14,322 nt of DNA from Candidatus Bathyarchaeota archaeon (GTDB lineage Archaea; Thermoproteota; Bathyarchaeia; Bathyarchaeales; Bathycorpusculaceae). The stretch spans positions 1 to 14,322 of the forward strand of contig DAOUTL010000016.1 in NCBI GenBank assembly GCA_030626685.1, written 5' to 3'. A model generated the notes under the pieces. That model did no database searches. It had not been told where the DNA came from and saw only the letters and a list, made by a program, of their open reading frames with translations. This document shows positions 1 to 6,428 of the stretch, piece after piece (the first letter of the stretch is position 1; every line of letters starts with the position of its first letter). The position numbers and the translations under genes were made by a program.

Positions 1-217
1 ACTTGTCAGACCAGTAGCCAGAGAAAACCTTTAAGATGCTCACCACACTTTCTCCGAGACCCCCTATCAAGCCAACAGCCAGCCCCGTGCCGCCGATGGC
101 AGTAATGAACATGGGGAGAATTGGCCACATCATGTCACTGCTGGCATCTGTTATGAAGCTCACAATACCAAGTAGAATGATATTAAAGCCCATGCCCTTC
201 AGAAGTTCTTCATCCAT
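1..217 (-). CDS. MFS transporter, N-terminal fragment (runs off the left edge)
   Basis: Seen: reading leftwards from ATG at 217 there is an open frame of 72 codons to the window edge with no stop. It reads as a short acidic N-terminus, a first membrane helix (FNIILLGIVSFITDASSDM), a PILPMF stretch, a Gly-rich second helix (LIGGLGESV), then the segment KVFSGYWSDK. Known: the pattern of a helix followed by SFxTDxSS and a loop with SGYWSDK matches the first two helices and the conserved loop 2-3 motif of major facilitator superfamily exporters. Substrate cannot be told from this end. The start is supported by GGAGAG directly upstream and by a TATA element about 50 bases upstream. Met at 193 is a less likely alternative. 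It is transcribed leftwards, away from the 71-residue gene, probably on its own promoter. Confident on the family, not on substrate. Confidence 0.8.
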   Translation of the reverse strand, partial: MDEELLKGMGFNIILLGIVSFITDASSDMMWPILPMFITAIGGTGLAVGLIGGLGESVVSILKVFSGYWSDK

Positions 218-262
218 CTCTCCAACTCACTTTCAACTCATAATCGTCATTCGAATTTTTTT

Positions 263-270
263 GTATTTAA
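263..270 (-). promoter_or_regulatory. TATA box for the MFS transporter gene
   Basis: On the minus strand the element reads TTAAATAC, preceded by AAAGG as a purine-rich BRE-like stretch. Its distance to the ATG at 217 predicts a transcription start near 240 and a leader of about 20-25 bases that carries the GGAGAG ribosome site. It was found by eye from spacing and composition only. Confidence 0.45.
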
Positions 271-477
271 CCTTTTAGAGCTTTTTCTACGGGTTCCGTT
301 GCTGAAGAAAAGTTTTCGTTTTCAGGATCCGACACCGTTATCTTGGAGTTGGACTTTTCCAACTTACTTCTAAACTGTTTTCTGAGGTTCAGTCGCTGAG
401 CTGTGTAAGTCAAGTGTTGGCTAAGAATCCAGCTGGATTGAAGGTATATGCTGAAGTGCACTACGATTCTAACACAT

Positions 478-693
478 CTAGTCCATCCACTTGTCAGAGA
501 CGTAGTCCACTAGACGACCAGTGATGTACGGCATAACAATTATGTAGAGGATAAATCCGAGAATAGCTCCTACAATTAACGTCGCTGCACCTATTACGAA
601 AGTGATTATGGCGCTGATTATTGCGAAGATTATACTGAAGATCACGCCGCAAAGCCAATAGTTCAATGTTTCATTTTTAACTAATCTTCCCAT
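478..693 (-). CDS. small two-helix membrane protein, function unknown
   Basis: Seen: 71 residues, with a short polar N-terminus, then almost continuous hydrophobic sequence at about residues 12-34 and 37-57, and a polar tail (TGRLVDYVSDKWMD). The hydrophobic part is rich in Ile, Ala and Gly, which is typical of a tightly packed helical hairpin. I do not recognise a family. The start is well supported: a GAGGAG ribosome site lies 8 bases before ATG at 693. It follows the 403-residue membrane protein on the same strand after a 53-base gap, so the two may be co-transcribed and may work together at the membrane; that is inference from position only. There is no signal peptide cleavage motif and no catalytic motif. 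Confidence 0.75.
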   Translation of the reverse strand: MGRLVKNETLNYWLCGVIFSIIFAIISAIITFVIGAATLIVGAILGFILYIIVMPYITGRLVDYVSDKWMD

Positions 694-746
694 TTAACTT
701 TCTCCTCATGCAATTTAGTAAATTTTCATATAAATCTTTTCCACAC

Positions 747-1958
747 TTAACAAGCCTTGTTCATTCTGGTCAATTGGTATGTTCCAACATCTTCGGAAAC
801 ATCTTTAGCTGAACTTTCAGAGTATACGCTGTCTATCACACCTTTCATATGCGTTAATACCCTATCTGAAGCCCTCTTAACAGCTCGCAGGTCAACTTTT
901 GCGTTTTTCTCGTTTAAGTTTGAACAGTTTTCCTGTTTTTTGATGATGAAGGAACGACGTACAAGCGTGTAAGCTGTTAAGGCGCCTAAAAGATCCATGA
1001 GTATGTCTGCCACTCCATTCCAAATGAAGACGTTTACCACTCGCAGAGTGAATTTTTCAGCAATCTCTTCTAATCCTTCCCAAACCAATCCAACGAAAAC
1101 GCTTGAGTGACATACGAAGGGAAGCTCAGCACTTGACTCAAAAAGTGAAATTTGATGACTTAACTTCATTGAACCGAATATTGTTAAAGCCTTGCTGTAT
1201 GATATGTAACTTACGAACGTTCTATAGGCTTTGACTGCAAATAACCCTATCCCGAAACCGCTAATATAATGTTCAACAAAGTCTAAACCCGGAATTATAT
1301 GGTACAGTGGCACGAAGGGAGCGGCAAGTATAGAATGCGAAGACAAGGCTAAGCTGACGATGGCGATAACCTTAGTATCTGACAGGGCTTCTCCTACAGT
1401 GTTAATTATGCTTCCTAAAAGACCCTTCGAAGAAACTTGATGTTTAACAATCAGTTCAGAAGCAAGTCCAAAAAATAAAGAATACAAAACATATGATGTG
1501 AAACAGACGGCAACCCAGTAAATGTCTCTTTTTAAAGCACGAACAACTGCAACTAGCAAAATAATCGTTTTAGTCGCATCCAGTAATATTGCGCTTCTGG
1601 CATCTTTGGTATCGCTATTTTTTATTCGCAGAAAAACTTGGCCGCCGGGCAACATTTTTATGAGAACTTTTCGGGAACTACTGGTTTTTACAGCATTTGA
1701 AGATTGAATCTTATCCTTTCTTTTGAGAAATCCCTCAAATACGTAATCTTTAATGAATGCGTATTCCTTTGCAAGCGTTTCAGTTGTCTCTTCAGGCAAA
1801 CCCATTCTTGACAGTTTTTCACTGAATATTTTGTTGGCCTTGCTAACAGTTGAGTTTGCAGACAACCACATTATGATGAATTCGTATATGACCATTGGGA
1901 CTAGTGCTAGACTTACAAAAAAGTTGTGAATTCCCACGCTGACGCCGTCCCTATCCAT
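747..1958 (-). CDS. multi-pass membrane protein, VanZ/DUF2238-like helix pattern, function unknown
   Basis: Seen: 403 residues. An N-terminal helix (about 10-33) leads into a soluble region with the phrase MGLPEETTETLAKEYA. A basic, Ser-rich linker (80-100) follows, then hydrophobic helices near 122-142, 146-170, 195-217, 232-250, 283-300 and 307-333, then a polar C-terminal tail of about 70 residues. Within the membrane part polar residues are regularly placed: D226-F-V-E-H230 with G234, W293-E294 with E297, and D318 with D322 and G325. Known: a DxxxH...G, then WExxE, then DxxxDxxG arrangement resembles VanZ-like and DUF2238 (YjdF) membrane proteins, whose activity is unclear. I would not assign a reaction. 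The start at 1958 has GGGGTGA directly before it. It is probably transcribed with the 71-residue gene downstream, from a promoter shared divergently with the helix-hairpin-helix gene. Gene certain, identity low. Confidence 0.75.
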   Translation of the reverse strand: MDRDGVSVGIHNFFVSLALVPMVIYEFIIMWLSANSTVSKANKIFSEKLSRMGLPEETTETLAKEYAFIKDYVFEGFLKRKDKIQSSNAVKTSSSRKVLIKMLPGGQVFLRIKNSDTKDARSAILLDATKTIILLVAVVRALKRDIYWVAVCFTSYVLYSLFFGLASELIVKHQVSSKGLLGSIINTVGEALSDTKVIAIVSLALSSHSILAAPFVPLYHIIPGLDFVEHYISGFGIGLFAVKAYRTFVSYISYSKALTIFGSMKLSHQISLFESSAELPFVCHSSVFVGLVWEGLEEIAEKFTLRVVNVFIWNGVADILMDLLGALTAYTLVRRSFIIKKQENCSNLNEKNAKVDLRAVKRASDRVLTHMKGVIDSVYSESSAKDVSEDVGTYQLTRMNKAC

Positions 1959-2008
1959 TCACCCCATCCCTTTTCAATAGCCAAAATCTTGTTGCGATTC
2001 ATTCAAAT

Positions 2009-2016
2009 GCTTAAAT
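2009..2016 (-). promoter_or_regulatory. candidate TATA box for the 403-residue membrane protein gene
   Basis: The minus strand reads ATTTAAGC here, giving a predicted transcription start near 1986 and a leader of about 28 bases that contains the GGGGTGA ribosome site. A second element (TTATTTAAG at 2031-2039) is also possible. Confidence 0.35.
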
Positions 2017-2031
2017 GTATTATGCTGAAGA

Positions 2032-2040
2032 CTTAAATAA
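2032..2040 (+). promoter_or_regulatory. TATA box for the helix-hairpin-helix gene, leaderless spacing
   Basis: CTTAAATAA on the plus strand lies about 30 bases before the ATG at 2066, with no ribosome site between them. This is the spacing expected for a leaderless archaeal transcript that starts at or just before that ATG. The ATG is out of frame with the main coding region, which matters for interpreting the next gene. Confidence 0.45.
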
Positions 2041-2075
2041 TTTTCAAACAGTTACATTTTAAAAGATGAACGTTT

Positions 2076-2342
2076 TTGAGTTTTCTAGAGTTTGTGGTAA
2101 AATACTTTGACAGGACATATGAGCATCTTTCTTTGAAGTTTGAGGCACCAGAGTTCGAGGGATTAAGGAATAAACCGTCTCCACTTTTTTTAGGAATCTC
2201 TGAGGTCGATGCTGCCTTGCTCAAAAGAGCCTTCGGCATCGACGCAATAGCTGAATTGGCTGAAAACAAATATGTCAGAGTAGCTCAGCTCGTCACAATC
2301 TCAGCATCTGTAATGGAGTTGCTGGAAAGTTGGACTGTTTGA
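2076..2342 (+). CDS. small helix-hairpin-helix-like (DUF4332-type) protein; 5' end possibly frameshifted
   Basis: Seen: about 88 residues. The core (about 38-70) reads LGISEVDAALLKRAFGID, then AIAELAENKYVRVAQ. Known: a Gly-Ile/hydrophobic-x-x-Asp-Ala-x-Leu-Leu...Gly-Ile...Leu-Ala pattern is that of the helix-hairpin-helix domains of DUF4332 and the RNA polymerase alpha C-terminal type, which bind nucleic acid or proteins. The N-terminal half (KYFDRTYEHLSLKFEAPEFEG) is not assigned. Start problem: a TGA at 2067-2069 closes this frame upstream, leaving only TTG 2076 or GTG 2094, with no ribosome site. A leaderless-looking ATG at 2066 is in another frame but would join this one if one T were removed from the TTTT run at 2081-2084, giving an N-terminus MNVFEFLEFVVKYF. 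It stands alone, divergent from the 403-residue gene. Coding is likely; the exact 5' end is not settled. Confidence 0.65.
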   Translation: MSFLEFVVKYFDRTYEHLSLKFEAPEFEGLRNKPSPLFLGISEVDAALLKRAFGIDAIAELAENKYVRVAQLVTISASVMELLESWTV

Positions 2343-2460
2343 AACACGGCTGTACTGAAAACTCTCCGTCCCCCTTTTATGAAGCTGAGTGCGTATATTC
2401 TAGTAAAATTTTGGTCTCATCGACCTTTCCCCGCGTTAACCCTTAGAAACGTGTAACCGA

Positions 2461-2489
2461 AAATAAAAAATGGGGGATTCACGGAATCC
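2461..2489 (-). terminator. hairpin plus T-run terminator after the MazG-like gene
   Basis: GGATTC, a 3-base loop ACG, then GAATCC form a perfect 6-bp stem at 2475-2489. On the minus strand this is followed by CCCCA and a T-rich run (TTTTTTATTTT). It begins just after the stop codon of the gene at 2494-2793. Archaeal termination relies mainly on U-tracts, so the T-run may be the working part. Confidence 0.45.
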
Positions 2490-2493
2490 ATAA

Positions 2494-2793
2494 TTACTGC
2501 TTCTGCTTTTGCTCTGCAAAGCGTTTTATTGCCTTCTCATGTTTTTCCAAGGATTTTTTTAAGGCTTCTGTTGCGTCCTTTTCAAGCCAGTTTAGGTAGG
2601 CTAAGCTTACCACGATTATATCTGTTATATCTACTTCAATGTCTTTACCGAACCTTCCTTTTTCAATGTATTTTTCTGCAACTTGCCCCACTTGTTCTGT
2701 TAGAAGAGTTATGAAGAAACTGGACGTGAAGACTTCTTTTTTATGCGCTTCGTAGGAAATTTTCTTTACTGCTTCTTGGGTTTCTTTCAACAT
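2494..2793 (-). CDS. MazG-like helical protein with altered acidic residues
   Basis: Seen: 99 residues, all-helical in character, highly charged, no membrane segments. The segment LLTEQVGQVAEKYIEKGRFG followed by DIEVDITDIIVVSLAYLNWL and EALKKSLEKHEKAIKRF lines up with the four-helix MazG nucleoside triphosphate pyrophosphohydrolase fold. Known: MazG enzymes bind magnesium through EExxE on one helix and ExxD on the next. Here the first reads E33-Q34-x-x-Q37 and the second D55-x-x-D58, so two of three Glu in the first motif are Gln. Either activity is reduced or lost, or the metal site is rebuilt (E40 and E53 are nearby). Start ATG at 2793 has only a weak GAG upstream and a TATA box at 2838-2847. 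It looks monocistronic, with its own terminator. Family assignment moderate; catalytic activity doubtful. Confidence 0.7.
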   Translation of the reverse strand: MLKETQEAVKKISYEAHKKEVFTSSFFITLLTEQVGQVAEKYIEKGRFGKDIEVDITDIIVVSLAYLNWLEKDATEALKKSLEKHEKAIKRFAEQKQKQ

Positions 2794-2837
2794 GGGAATT
2801 CAGCTCTTTTTCCCCACTAACCTTTACAATTTCTTCA

Positions 2838-2847
2838 CATATAAATT
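2838..2847 (-). promoter_or_regulatory. TATA box for the MazG-like gene
   Basis: The minus strand reads AATTTATATG. A transcription start about 25 bases downstream (near 2815) leaves a leader of roughly 22 bases before the ATG at 2793. The position between the two minus-strand genes suggests the MazG-like gene is not simply co-transcribed with the MscS gene upstream. Confidence 0.5.
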
Positions 2848-2865
2848 AAGAATAAAGCGTGTTTG

Positions 2866-3642
2866 TTAACTTTGAGTTTTAGCTTTTTCCCATGCTTGTA
2901 TTATCTTTTTGAGCATTTTTGGCTGGAGCGTGAAAATGTCTTTTGGGTCCTCTACATAAATGTAGAACATGTAAGTTCTGTCCAGTCTAGTTAGTTTTGT
3001 TGCTTGATACTCTGGCTTTCTTGGCAGTTTCTCCGCATAACATTCAATAACATTGTCTAACATTTCTTCAAGTTTTTCCGTTGGCAACGAGTGGTCGAAG
3101 TTTAACTCGAATCCGTAGCAGAAGAGGTTTGATTTCCCCCCTCTAAATCGATAGTTTGTAATTTCTTTATCTAAAATCCTTTGAGTGCTTATTGAGACTA
3201 CAGTGTTTGCTTGAGTTAAAATTTTCGCGTAGTTTATGGTTATTTCTTCCACTATTCCCTCGATACCATCTATGCGAACATAGTCGCCTACACGAAATGG
3301 ACGTGTAACTAAAAGATACAGTCCAGCTATAAAGTTTCCAACGGTGCGTGTGGAAGCAAAACCAACAGCGGCGCCACCCAAAGCTGAAAAACTAACTAAA
3401 ATGTCTGCGGGGACTCCGCCCACATTTAGAAGTGCCACAGCCGCTCCAATTAATATTATGAGCCGTGTCGTTAATATAAGTCCGTTTTCAACGTCCGGCG
3501 GCATTTCTGTCCGTTTTATGAACTTTCTTAACCATCTTGTGATTAGCCGTTCTAAAACTGCCGCGACAGCTACTACAACAATTACCCATATTACGGTTAT
3601 CAAGTATGGGTATTCGGCGAATATTTCATCGAAAAACGCCAA
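2866..3642 (-). CDS. small-conductance mechanosensitive channel, MscS family
   Basis: Role: MscS-type channels open under membrane tension to release solutes after osmotic downshock. Seen: 258 residues with three predicted helices at about 11-33, 54-75 and 79-113. The third is the pore helix: small residues (SFSALGGAAVGFAS) and then the kink region TRTVGNFIAGLYLL. It is followed directly by the beta-domain signature RPFRVGDYVRIDGIEGIVEEI and a TVVSIST-type strand. The C-terminal alpha/beta domain runs from about 170 to the end (YVEDPKDIFTLQPKMLKKII). The length matches the minimal three-helix MscS group. Start: TTG at 3642 has GGAGG seven bases upstream; the nearby ATG at 3656 is out of frame. 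It is divergent from the FKBP gene across a 185-base region with promoters for both. Strong family call. Confidence 0.93.
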   Translation of the reverse strand: MAFFDEIFAEYPYLITVIWVIVVVAVAAVLERLITRWLRKFIKRTEMPPDVENGLILTTRLIILIGAAVALLNVGGVPADILVSFSALGGAAVGFASTRTVGNFIAGLYLLVTRPFRVGDYVRIDGIEGIVEEITINYAKILTQANTVVSISTQRILDKEITNYRFRGGKSNLFCYGFELNFDHSLPTEKLEEMLDNVIECYAEKLPRKPEYQATKLTRLDRTYMFYIYVEDPKDIFTLQPKMLKKIIQAWEKAKTQS

Positions 3643-3704
3643 CTCGTTGCCTCCATTTACTCTCCTTACAGGATTATGATTAAACTAAAGAAGTTTGAAC
3701 TTAA

Positions 3705-3713
3705 GCTTATTTA
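3705..3713 (-). promoter_or_regulatory. candidate TATA box for the MscS channel gene
   Basis: The minus strand reads CTAAATAAG. A start near 3680 would give a leader of about 38 bases carrying the GGAGG ribosome site. The surrounding sequence is AT-rich, so neighbouring elements (for example TTTAGTTTAATC) cannot be excluded. Confidence 0.35.
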
Positions 3714-3769
3714 GTTTGCTACAACACCAACGTATTATGGAGTTAAAAAAAGACTTCGCGAGCGAAAGC

Positions 3770-3778
3770 TTTTATTAA
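3770..3778 (+). promoter_or_regulatory. TATA box for the FKBP gene
   Basis: TTTTATTAA preceded by the purine-rich GCGAAAG (BRE-like). The expected transcription start near 3797-3800 gives a leader of about 28-30 bases that includes AAAGGTGATG, the only ribosome-site candidate for the TTG start at 3828. Confidence 0.5.
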
Positions 3779-3827
3779 AGCTCAAAACTTACTTTGGCAA
3801 TGCTCTCAAAGGTGATGCGTCACGAGT

Positions 3828-4523
3828 TTGCAGAAAGGAAATTTCATACTAATAGACTACGTTGCCAGAGTGAAGGAAACAGGCGAAGTTTTCGACACGA
3901 CAATTGAAGAAACCGCCAAAAAAGAACGCTTATACAAGGAAGGTGAAATCTACGAACCAAAACTGGTGGTAATAGGAGAGGGATGGGTTCTTAAAGCGTT
4001 GGATGAAAGCCTAACAACAATGGAAGTTGGCAAAAAAACATCTGTTGAAATACCGCCTGAAAAAGCCTTTGGAGATAGAGACCCTGAGAAGGTTAAACGT
4101 GTTCCATTAAGGCATTTAACGGCTAAGGGAATAACTCCTAGCATTGGAATGCGTGTTGAATACAACGGGAAGATGGCTACCGTGCGAACGATAGGTGCTG
4201 GACGTGTTCTATTGGACTTTAATCCTCCATTGGCTGGAAAGACCTTAGTCTACGAGGTGACTGTTCAGAAGAATCTTAAAACATTAAAGCAGAAGATAGC
4301 GGCTCTAATTCACCGCAGAACACCTGTCGTAGAAGAAACCAAATTCAAACTCACCGTCAAAGAGAAAACGGTTAATATAGAAATGCCTGAAGAAGCCTTC
4401 TACTTGGAAGGGATTCAAGTGGCTAAAAGAGGAGTGGCCATGGACATACAAAGATTTTTCCCGAAGATAACTACCGTTAAATTCATTGAAACCTTTAAAG
4501 CAGAACCAAAAACAGAATCCTAG
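3828..4523 (+). CDS. FKBP-type peptidyl-prolyl isomerase, long archaeal type
   Basis: Role: catalyses cis-trans isomerisation of prolyl bonds and acts as a folding chaperone in the cytoplasm. Seen: 231 residues without a signal peptide. The FKBP fold starts at once (NFILIDYVARVKETGEVFDTT, residues 5-25), continues with LVVIGEGWVLKALDESL (46-62) and VEIPPEKAFGDRDP (73-86), and is interrupted by an insert-in-flap domain (about 84-130, including RVPLRHL and GMRVEYNGKMATVRTI). The fold closes with FNPPLAGKTLVYEVTV (131-146). A C-terminal domain (about 150-231) follows, as in the larger archaeal SlyD-like FKBPs. Start: the upstream frame is closed by TGA at 3813, so TTG 3828 is the first possible start; GGTGA lies 12 bases before it, which is long. 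The gene ends two bases before the stop of the convergent G1P dehydrogenase gene. Confidence 0.93.
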   Translation: MQKGNFILIDYVARVKETGEVFDTTIEETAKKERLYKEGEIYEPKLVVIGEGWVLKALDESLTTMEVGKKTSVEIPPEKAFGDRDPEKVKRVPLRHLTAKGITPSIGMRVEYNGKMATVRTIGAGRVLLDFNPPLAGKTLVYEVTVQKNLKTLKQKIAALIHRRTPVVEETKFKLTVKEKTVNIEMPEEAFYLEGIQVAKRGVAMDIQRFFPKITTVKFIETFKAEPKTES

Positions 4524-4525
4524 TT

Positions 4526-5590
4526 TCATATAACCTCTGTTATTTTCGCAAGCCTTTCGTAGGCTTCATGGTGCAGATTGAGCTTGTTAAGGATAGTGTA
4601 TCTTTCCGGTCTTAAGGTTGAAGCCGTTTCTAAAGCTTTTACTACGTCTTTCTTTTCTATACCCAGCTCATGGGCGTTTGTAGGCGCGCCCAACATCTTT
4701 AACGTTCTTCGTATACACTTCCAGTTTGCCCTGTGCAGATAAGCCATCATTATTGTTCCCACACCACATTGTTCACCGTGCATAGCATGATTAGATTTAA
4801 TCATGTCAAGTGCGTGGCTGAATAGGTGTTCAGAACCGCTGCAGGGACGGCTGCTTCCAGCAATGCTCATGGAAACTCCGCAACTTATCAGGGCTTCTAG
4901 GAGCACCCGTAAACCTTCTTCTTTTTCAGGCTTAATTAGCTCAGCATTTCGCATTACAAGTTTGGCACTCATCAAAGCTAGGCTTGCAGCATACTCCCCA
5001 TAATACTCATTTTTCTCTTCATGCGCCAGTTTCCAGTCTTTCACCGCTGTGAATTTTGCGATTACATCTCCACAACCACTTACCCCGAAGCGCCAAGGTG
5101 CCTGCATTATTATGTTTGTGTCTGCTATGATGGCTATGGGCGCCTGAGCCATAACAGAATATGGTTTTTCAAATCCTTTAACAGCAGATACGGGGCTTGC
5201 AATTCCATCATGAGAGGCTGTTGTTGGAACACTTATAAATGGGACTTTTTGATGCGCTGAGCTTAACTTTGCCACGTCTATTTTTGTTCCGCCACCCACT
5301 CCAAAAACAACCTGAGGCTTTAAGGCTTTTAGCTCTTCTTCTACGGCTTCGACATCCTTAACTGTGGCTGATTCAACAAGGAACCTGTTGACTTCTATTC
5401 CGTCCTCTTCGAGAAGTTCCTTAACAATTTTTCCCGCTACATCATATGTTTTCGAACCCGCAATTATGAACGCCGATTCTGTGAATCCAAGTCTACGGAA
5501 GACCTCTGTAACACGTTCTATCGTTCCGTTGCCAACTATTACTTCCCTTGGAAGTTGCATACGATGATGTTTTAAAGGCAAATCAATCAC
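4526..5590 (-). CDS. egsA: sn-glycerol-1-phosphate dehydrogenase (archaeal ether lipid synthesis)
   Basis: Reaction: reduces dihydroxyacetone phosphate to sn-glycerol 1-phosphate with NAD(P)H, the step that sets archaeal membrane lipid stereochemistry. Seen: 354 residues, the usual family length. The N-terminal Rossmann-like part has PREVIVGNGTIERV (14-27), VVFGVGGGTKIDVAK (94-108) for the dinucleotide, and SVPTTASHDGIASP (120-133). The helical domain carries the zinc ligands expected for this iron/zinc dehydrogenase family: D175 in GCGDVIAK, H255 in SGSEHLFSH and H271 in HGEQCGVGT. Start: GTG at 5590 has no clear ribosome site; Met 11 (MQLPREV) is an alternative. A TATA-like element lies near 5630-5638. 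It is convergent with the FKBP gene and divergent from the proteasome gene. Very confident in function, less in the start. Confidence 0.95.
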   Translation of the reverse strand: MIDLPLKHHRMQLPREVIVGNGTIERVTEVFRRLGFTESAFIIAGSKTYDVAGKIVKELLEEDGIEVNRFLVESATVKDVEAVEEELKALKPQVVFGVGGGTKIDVAKLSSAHQKVPFISVPTTASHDGIASPVSAVKGFEKPYSVMAQAPIAIIADTNIIMQAPWRFGVSGCGDVIAKFTAVKDWKLAHEEKNEYYGEYAASLALMSAKLVMRNAELIKPEKEEGLRVLLEALISCGVSMSIAGSSRPCSGSEHLFSHALDMIKSNHAMHGEQCGVGTIMMAYLHRANWKCIRRTLKMLGAPTNAHELGIEKKDVVKALETASTLRPERYTILNKLNLHHEAYERLAKITEVI

Positions 5591-5629
5591 TATTCAAGTT
5601 TGCATCATCTTTAATTTCATAGCGATGTA

Positions 5630-5639
5630 TGTTTAAAAC
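5630..5639 (-). promoter_or_regulatory. candidate TATA box for egsA
   Basis: The minus strand reads GTTTTAAACA, centred about 44 bases before the GTG at 5590. This predicts a transcription start near 5608 and a short leader of about 18 bases. Confidence 0.4.
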
Positions 5640-5699
5640 CTTTTGAATCCAGCGTTTCCCTCTTAAAAACTCTTTTTTATCCTGTTGTTTCAAACCGCA

Positions 5700-5708
5700 A
5701 TATTAATA
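5700..5708 (+). promoter_or_regulatory. TATA box for the proteasome beta - aCPSF1 operon
   Basis: ATATTAATA on the plus strand. The predicted start near 5730 gives a leader of about 55-60 bases to the ATG at 5790, long enough to include the GGGAG ribosome site. This makes the GTG at 5763 unnecessary as a start. Confidence 0.45.
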
Positions 5709-5789
5709 AATCTCATGGTTATGATTAGATGATGCTGCTTCCTAGCGAAGTAATTCCGTGATGTGTTTAGGTTTTGGGAGAAAAATGAA

Positions 5790-6428
5790 ATGATAAACAA
5801 TGATGCAGTCAATCGGTTAGTGTTAAAGGGAACAACAACCATAGGCGTCGTATGTAAAGACGGTGTGATATTGGCCTCTGACACTCGTGTAACCATGGGC
5901 TTTTATGTAGCTCACAAACATGGGAAAAAGGTGTACAAAATAGATGATCACTTGGCCATGACCATTTCTGGAACAGTTGCCGATGCACAAAGAACCGTGG
6001 ACGTACTGACAGCAAACGCACAGCTTTACAAACTGAACATGGACAGGCCTCTGCCTGTAAGCTCCGCGGCAAGACTAATCGCAAATCTTCTGTTTTCATC
6101 TAGAAACGCACCGTTGGTCACACAAGTTCTAATAGGCGGCGTGGATGACACTGGACCACATGTGTTTTCATTAGACCCGTTCGGCAGTTTAACAGAGGAA
6201 AAATGTGTTGCCACTGGTTCTGGTTCACCAATAGCCTACGGTGTTCTGGAAGATAGGTATAAGGAAGATGTGTCTGTTAAGGAGCTTTTACCCATAATTA
6301 TTAAGTCTGTCAGTTCCGCTATGAAGCGGGATGCGGCGAGTGGAGACAGTTTTAACGTCGCAGTAATAAATGAGGAGGGCTATCGAGAGTTAACCGACGA
6401 GGAGAAAAAACAACTTTTAACGGATTGA
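5790..6428 (+). CDS. psmB: 20S proteasome beta subunit
   Basis: Role: the peptidase subunit of the archaeal 20S core, an N-terminal threonine hydrolase released by self-cleavage. Seen: a 14-residue propeptide ending in LVLKG, then the mature start TTTIG. In mature numbering T1, D17 (in ASDTR) and K33 (in GKKVYKI) fall exactly at the catalytic positions, and the later GSGSPIAYG and DAASGDSFN segments supply the Ser and Asp partners. About 198 mature residues is normal for the family. Start: ATG 5790 has GGGAG nine bases upstream, whereas the longer GTG at 5763 has no ribosome site. The stop overlaps the TTG of the aCPSF1 gene, so the two form a translationally coupled operon; to my knowledge this neighbourhood recurs in other archaea. 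All catalytic residues are present, so it should be active. Confidence 0.95.
   Translation: MINNDAVNRLVLKGTTTIGVVCKDGVILASDTRVTMGFYVAHKHGKKVYKIDDHLAMTISGTVADAQRTVDVLTANAQLYKLNMDRPLPVSSAARLIANLLFSSRNAPLVTQVLIGGVDDTGPHVFSLDPFGSLTEEKCVATGSGSPIAYGVLEDRYKEDVSVKELLPIIIKSVSSAMKRDAASGDSFNVAVINEEGYRELTDEEKKQLLTD

Noticed and set aside
36..278. Plus-strand frame of 80 codons at the left edge
   Set aside because: It lies opposite the MFS transporter N-terminus, which has a convincing membrane pattern, ribosome site and promoter; the plus frame is its antisense shadow.
267..461. Minus-strand frame of 64 codons between the MFS and 71-residue genes
   Set aside because: It starts with GTG without a ribosome site, its stop overlaps the TATA box of the MFS gene, its composition is low-complexity Ser/Glu/Asn, and it matches no family I know. 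Not enough to call a gene, though a remnant cannot be excluded.
3344..3679. Plus-strand frame of 111 codons opposite the MscS gene
   Set aside because: Antisense to a well-supported channel gene; Thr/Ala-rich without recognisable domains.
5763..5789. Nine-codon N-terminal extension of the proteasome beta subunit from GTG 5763
   Set aside because: No ribosome site before the GTG, while ATG 5790 has GGGAG nine bases upstream and yields an ordinary short propeptide.
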